64,000 nt of DNA from Gilvimarinus chinensis DSM 19667. Its GTDB lineage: Bacteria; Pseudomonadota; Gammaproteobacteria; Pseudomonadales; Cellvibrionaceae. Below, in pieces: positions 62,004 through 64,000 of this stretch (positions within the stretch are counted from its first letter, which is position 1; every line of letters starts with the position of its first letter). Position numbers and translations under genes: made by a program. The stretch covers positions 118,382 to 182,381 of the forward strand of contig NZ_KB898707.1 in NCBI RefSeq assembly GCF_000377745.1. Reading direction: 5' to 3'. The notes beneath the pieces were generated by a model, which saw nothing but the letters and a program-made list of their open reading frames with translations, was not told where the DNA came from and made no database searches.

Positions 62004-63596
62004 CTATTGTTTATTGTCAACAATTTGCTCTTTACTGGAAGCTAACATTGTCTCGATTTCTTCAATCGTTTTACCTTTGGTTTCAGGCATCAACCAAGCC
62101 AGCAAGACCAGCGCCAACACCGCACTTACGCCATAGGACAGAAACACACCTGACGAACCCATAACCTCAAGCTGAATAGGAAAGAGTTGCTGCACCATTG
62201 CACTGACAATACTGGCCACCAGGGCCATAGCCGGAATTGCAATACTGCGTACGTGAATGGGAAATAATTCAGAAAAGAGCACCCACATGACTGGACCAAT
62301 CGAGAATTGAAATGCCGCTATAAAGGCCAATACACCTAATAAGATGACCGTTGAATTCATAGTCGCAGCATATTGGAAAAGCACCGCTTCATTATCCCGT
62401 GCGAGCTTAGGCCCTAAATGCTCAGCCAAAGCCGCTTTAAAACTCAAGTCACTGTCAAAGGTCACACCTAGTAGCCCCTGTAACCCAGACACATCTAAAT
62501 ATTCAGCCAAGCTCGCCAAGGCTTCGGCAGATAATGTATAAGTCGCGTTACTGAAAGCCCAGGCGCAAGATAGCAAACTGACACCCGCCACCACCAAACC
62601 GACAATGATCAGAATTCGACGCCCCAGTCTGTCAATCAGTGCCAATGCTAATGCCGTGGCCACAACACTGATCAAGCCAATGTAAACACCGTTAAACAGC
62701 GCCGCATTGGTACCCAGCCCCACTTGCTCAAAAATAATGGGGGCGTAAAACATAACCGCATTAATACCAACAGTCTGCTGAAAGAACGCAATGACAACGG
62801 CGATGATCAATGCTTTACGTATAGCGGGGGAAAACAAATCCTGGAGCTGATGCCATACCGTGCGATCCTGATGACCATGATGTGAACTATCGCAAATAGC
62901 CTGCAGCTCTTCCTCACACTGCTCAGGCGGCAATAGCTTTGCCAACACCTGTTTCGCCTCTTCATTGCGTCCGCGCAACACCAACCAACGGGGGCTCTCC
63001 GGAATACTGAACAACAACAGCACCCACAACAATGCCGGCACTATTTCCACACCCAACATCCAGCGCCAGGTTTCGCTATCTATTTTCAGGCTACTGACCC
63101 AACCGGTCTCTTGTTCCGATAACCAGTGCACACCAAAAACGGATAGATAGGCAGCGGACAATCCAACAACAATGGCCATTTGGTTCATTGCCACCAACTT
63201 GCCGCGTGCCTTTGGCGGAGCAATTTCACCAATATACATAGAGGCAAGAGAGAGCGAGGTAAACGCTAACCCTCCCAGAAAACGTGCCGCCACCAATGTT
63301 TCGTAGGTTGGCGCAATGGCGGAGGTAACGGCTGATATCACATATAAAGAAGCAATAATTTGCAGTGTTTTTTTCCGCCCCAGCTTATCGGCAAAATAAC
63401 CCGCCATAAGCAACGCAAACAGCACTCCGTAACCCGGAGACCCCACAACGAGCCCAACTTGAAACGCCGAAAGATCAAAGACCTCTGTTACATCACGTAC
63501 AACGCCAGAAATTAATGCGGCGTCCAGGCCAAAGATGAATCCGCCGAAAGCCACAATAGCGGCGTAACGAACAGCAGCAAACTGATAGGAGGTCAT
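62004..63596 (-). CDS. MFS sugar porter, anhydrogalactose operon
   Basis: 530 residues from ATG 63596 (a longer frame begins at TTG 63608). 12 membrane spans with GFIFGLDAALISG, DKLGRKKTLQ, PESPRWL and PETKGKTIEEIE. Paralogue of the transporter at 34341-35894, sharing the long loop between helices 9 and 10. Its neighbours make 3,6-anhydro-L-galactose, neoagarobiose or galactose the likely cargo. Its last codons (IVDNKQ-stop) contain the ATTGTCAACAAT palindrome that should act on the operon behind it. A 5-prime leader of about 85 bases holds an 11-base inverted repeat. Confidence 0.9.
   Translation of the reverse strand: MTSYQFAAVRYAAIVAFGGFIFGLDAALISGVVRDVTEVFDLSAFQVGLVVGSPGYGVLFALLMAGYFADKLGRKKTLQIIASLYVISAVTSAIAPTYETLVAARFLGGLAFTSLSLASMYIGEIAPPKARGKLVAMNQMAIVVGLSAAYLSVFGVHWLSEQETGWVSSLKIDSETWRWMLGVEIVPALLWVLLLFSIPESPRWLVLRGRNEEAKQVLAKLLPPEQCEEELQAICDSSHHGHQDRTVWHQLQDLFSPAIRKALIIAVVIAFFQQTVGINAVMFYAPIIFEQVGLGTNAALFNGVYIGLISVVATALALALIDRLGRRILIIVGLVVAGVSLLSCAWAFSNATYTLSAEALASLAEYLDVSGLQGLLGVTFDSDLSFKAALAEHLGPKLARDNEAVLFQYAATMNSTVILLGVLAFIAAFQFSIGPVMWVLFSELFPIHVRSIAIPAMALVASIVSAMVQQLFPIQLEVMGSSGVFLSYGVSAVLALVLLAWLMPETKGKTIEEIETMLASSKEQIVDNKQ
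62013..62024. promoter_or_regulatory. ATTGT-CA-ACAAT palindrome before the cycloisomerase operon
   Basis: Perfect 5-base arms ATTGT and ACAAT around two bases, 52 bases upstream of the cycloisomerase start and inside the 3-prime end of the MFS gene. Related to the sites at 14310 and 63682. Confidence 0.6.
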
Positions 63597-63627
63597 AGAA
63601 ATTACCAAAGCCTAATTATTATCAATG

Positions 63628-63657
63628 ATGTGTCAGCGCTAGGCACCGCTGACACAT
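63628..63657. repeat. Perfect 11-base inverted repeat in the MFS leader
   Basis: ATGTGTCAGCG (63628-63638) mirrors CGCTGACACAT (63647-63657) over 8 bases. It lies between the operator at 63682 and the MFS start, so it would form in the mRNA leader. No U-run follows, so it is not a simple terminator. Confidence 0.65.
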
Positions 63658-63681
63658 ATTGCTTACTTTCGCCAACTGGCG

Positions 63682-63693
63682 ATTGTATACAAT
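63682..63693. promoter_or_regulatory. ATTGTATACAAT palindrome upstream of the MFS gene
   Basis: Perfect 12-base palindrome with the FadR-type core GTATAC, 86 bases before the MFS start and 159 before the divergent lipoprotein gene. Strongest member of this site family together with 14310-14327. Confidence 0.65.
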
Positions 63694-63851
63694 ATACTAT
63701 ACACTTTAGTGAATCGTAAAGTAATCGTTTTCATGTCAACGACTTAGCGAAGCAAAAAACAATAAAGATCTCGTTCAACACCCCCCTCGGGGCCTAAACC
63801 AAAGCTAACAATAAACTCATGGCGTTCAGCGCCGTATTTTCAGAGGTACTA

Positions 63852-64000
63852 ATGACTATTCAAATCCATAAAAAGGTCTATCTGACAGCTGCTTTAGCCG
63901 GCAGTCTGGCGTTATCCGCCTGCGGTGGAGGTTCATCCGATTCAAATGACACGGGTAGCAGCTCCAGCTCCAGCTCCAGCTCCAGCTCCAGCTCCAGCTC
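63852..64000 (+). CDS. Poly-Ser lipoprotein, start only (C-terminus beyond window)
   Basis: Frame from ATG 63852 (AGAGG SD) open to the window edge, 49 codons. Signal with lipobox LALSAC (Cys24), GGGSSDSN, then a Ser-only stretch. Lipid anchor plus poly-Ser linker is the usual start of a Cellvibrionaceae surface glycosidase or binding protein. The functional domain lies outside the window, so no function can be named. It is divergent to the MFS gene and shares its promoter region. Confidence 0.85.
   Translation, partial: MTIQIHKKVYLTAALAGSLALSACGGGSSDSNDTGSSSSSSSSSSSSSS
63960..64000 (+). repeat. AGCTCC hexanucleotide tandem repeat coding poly-Ser
   Basis: Nearly seven exact copies of AGCTCC up to the window edge, read as Ser-Ser. 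Possible slippage site. Confidence 0.9.

Noticed and set aside
63960..64000. Short direct repeats at the right edge as a CRISPR array
   Set aside because: The repeats are contiguous hexamers without spacers and read as Ser codons in an open lipoprotein frame.
1..64000. Recent mobile element or integration site
   Set aside because: No transposase, integrase, tRNA end or long direct repeat was seen, and base composition looks even across the locus by eye.

Overview
The window looks like one large accessory locus for red-algal galactans (agar or porphyran, and probably carrageenan-type galactan) in a marine gammaproteobacterium. The modular GH86 agarase (three CBM6-like domains, poly-Ser linker, TSP3 repeats), the poly-Ser lipoprotein, the paired GH50 enzymes and a TonB-dependent receptor without any SusD partner point to Cellvibrionaceae (Saccharophagus, Gilvimarinus or Agarilytica type). 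I saw no tRNA, rRNA, transposase, CRISPR or phage gene.

Layout. 1-14253 (minus): a run of tightly packed genes. From the promoter end it codes for a leaderless solute-binding-protein-fold protein, two family III CoA-transferases, an enoyl-CoA hydratase, an aldehyde dehydrogenase, a cytoplasmic GH2, a cupin, an S1 sulfatase, a GH16 with an inserted discoidin-like domain, an SSS symporter and a GH117 cut by the window edge. 14433-17097 (plus): a divergent IclR regulator with a secreted protein of unknown function and an SDR. 17296-19503: a GH50. 19704-22044: a two-component system whose kinase carries a periplasmic binding domain. 22546-25962: two more sulfatases. 26040-30506: a flavin halogenase-like protein and a TonB receptor. 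30849-35894: sulfatase, GH127 and MFS transporter. 36030-36770: a DgoR-like GntR regulator. 36910-44338: a periplasmic molybdenum hydroxylase (MCD type) with its MocA and XdhC helpers and a lipoprotein GH42-like galactosidase. 44468-48230: AraC regulator, class-III-like alcohol dehydrogenase, esterase and a second GntR. 48347-57470: Aga86E-like agarase, then a PhoD-like phosphoesterase coupled to a second GH50. 57570-63596: a four-gene operon that can convert 3,6-anhydro-L-galactose to 2-keto-3-deoxy-D-gluconate, with its MFS transporter. 63852-end: the start of a poly-Ser lipoprotein.

How it fits together (inference). Outer-surface GH86, GH50 and GH16 enzymes and exported sulfatases cut the polymer. 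The TonB receptor and the MFS and SSS transporters bring products in. GH117, GH2 and GH127 finish the oligosaccharides. The operon at 57570-61961 handles anhydro-L-galactose. Two operator families recur between genes. AACAT-N3-ATGTT links the GntR gene at 36030, the MFS-GH127 operon, the GH42-like operon and the molybdenum hydroxylase operon. ATTGT-N2-ACAAT-like sites lie before the anhydrogalactose operon, its transporter, the CoA-transferase operon, a sulfatase and (weaker) the GH86.

The parts that look least described are (1) the CoA-transferase, hydratase and leaderless binding-protein operon inside an agar locus, (2) the molybdenum hydroxylase as a member of a galactan regulon, and (3) the PhoD-like enzyme coupled to an agarase.
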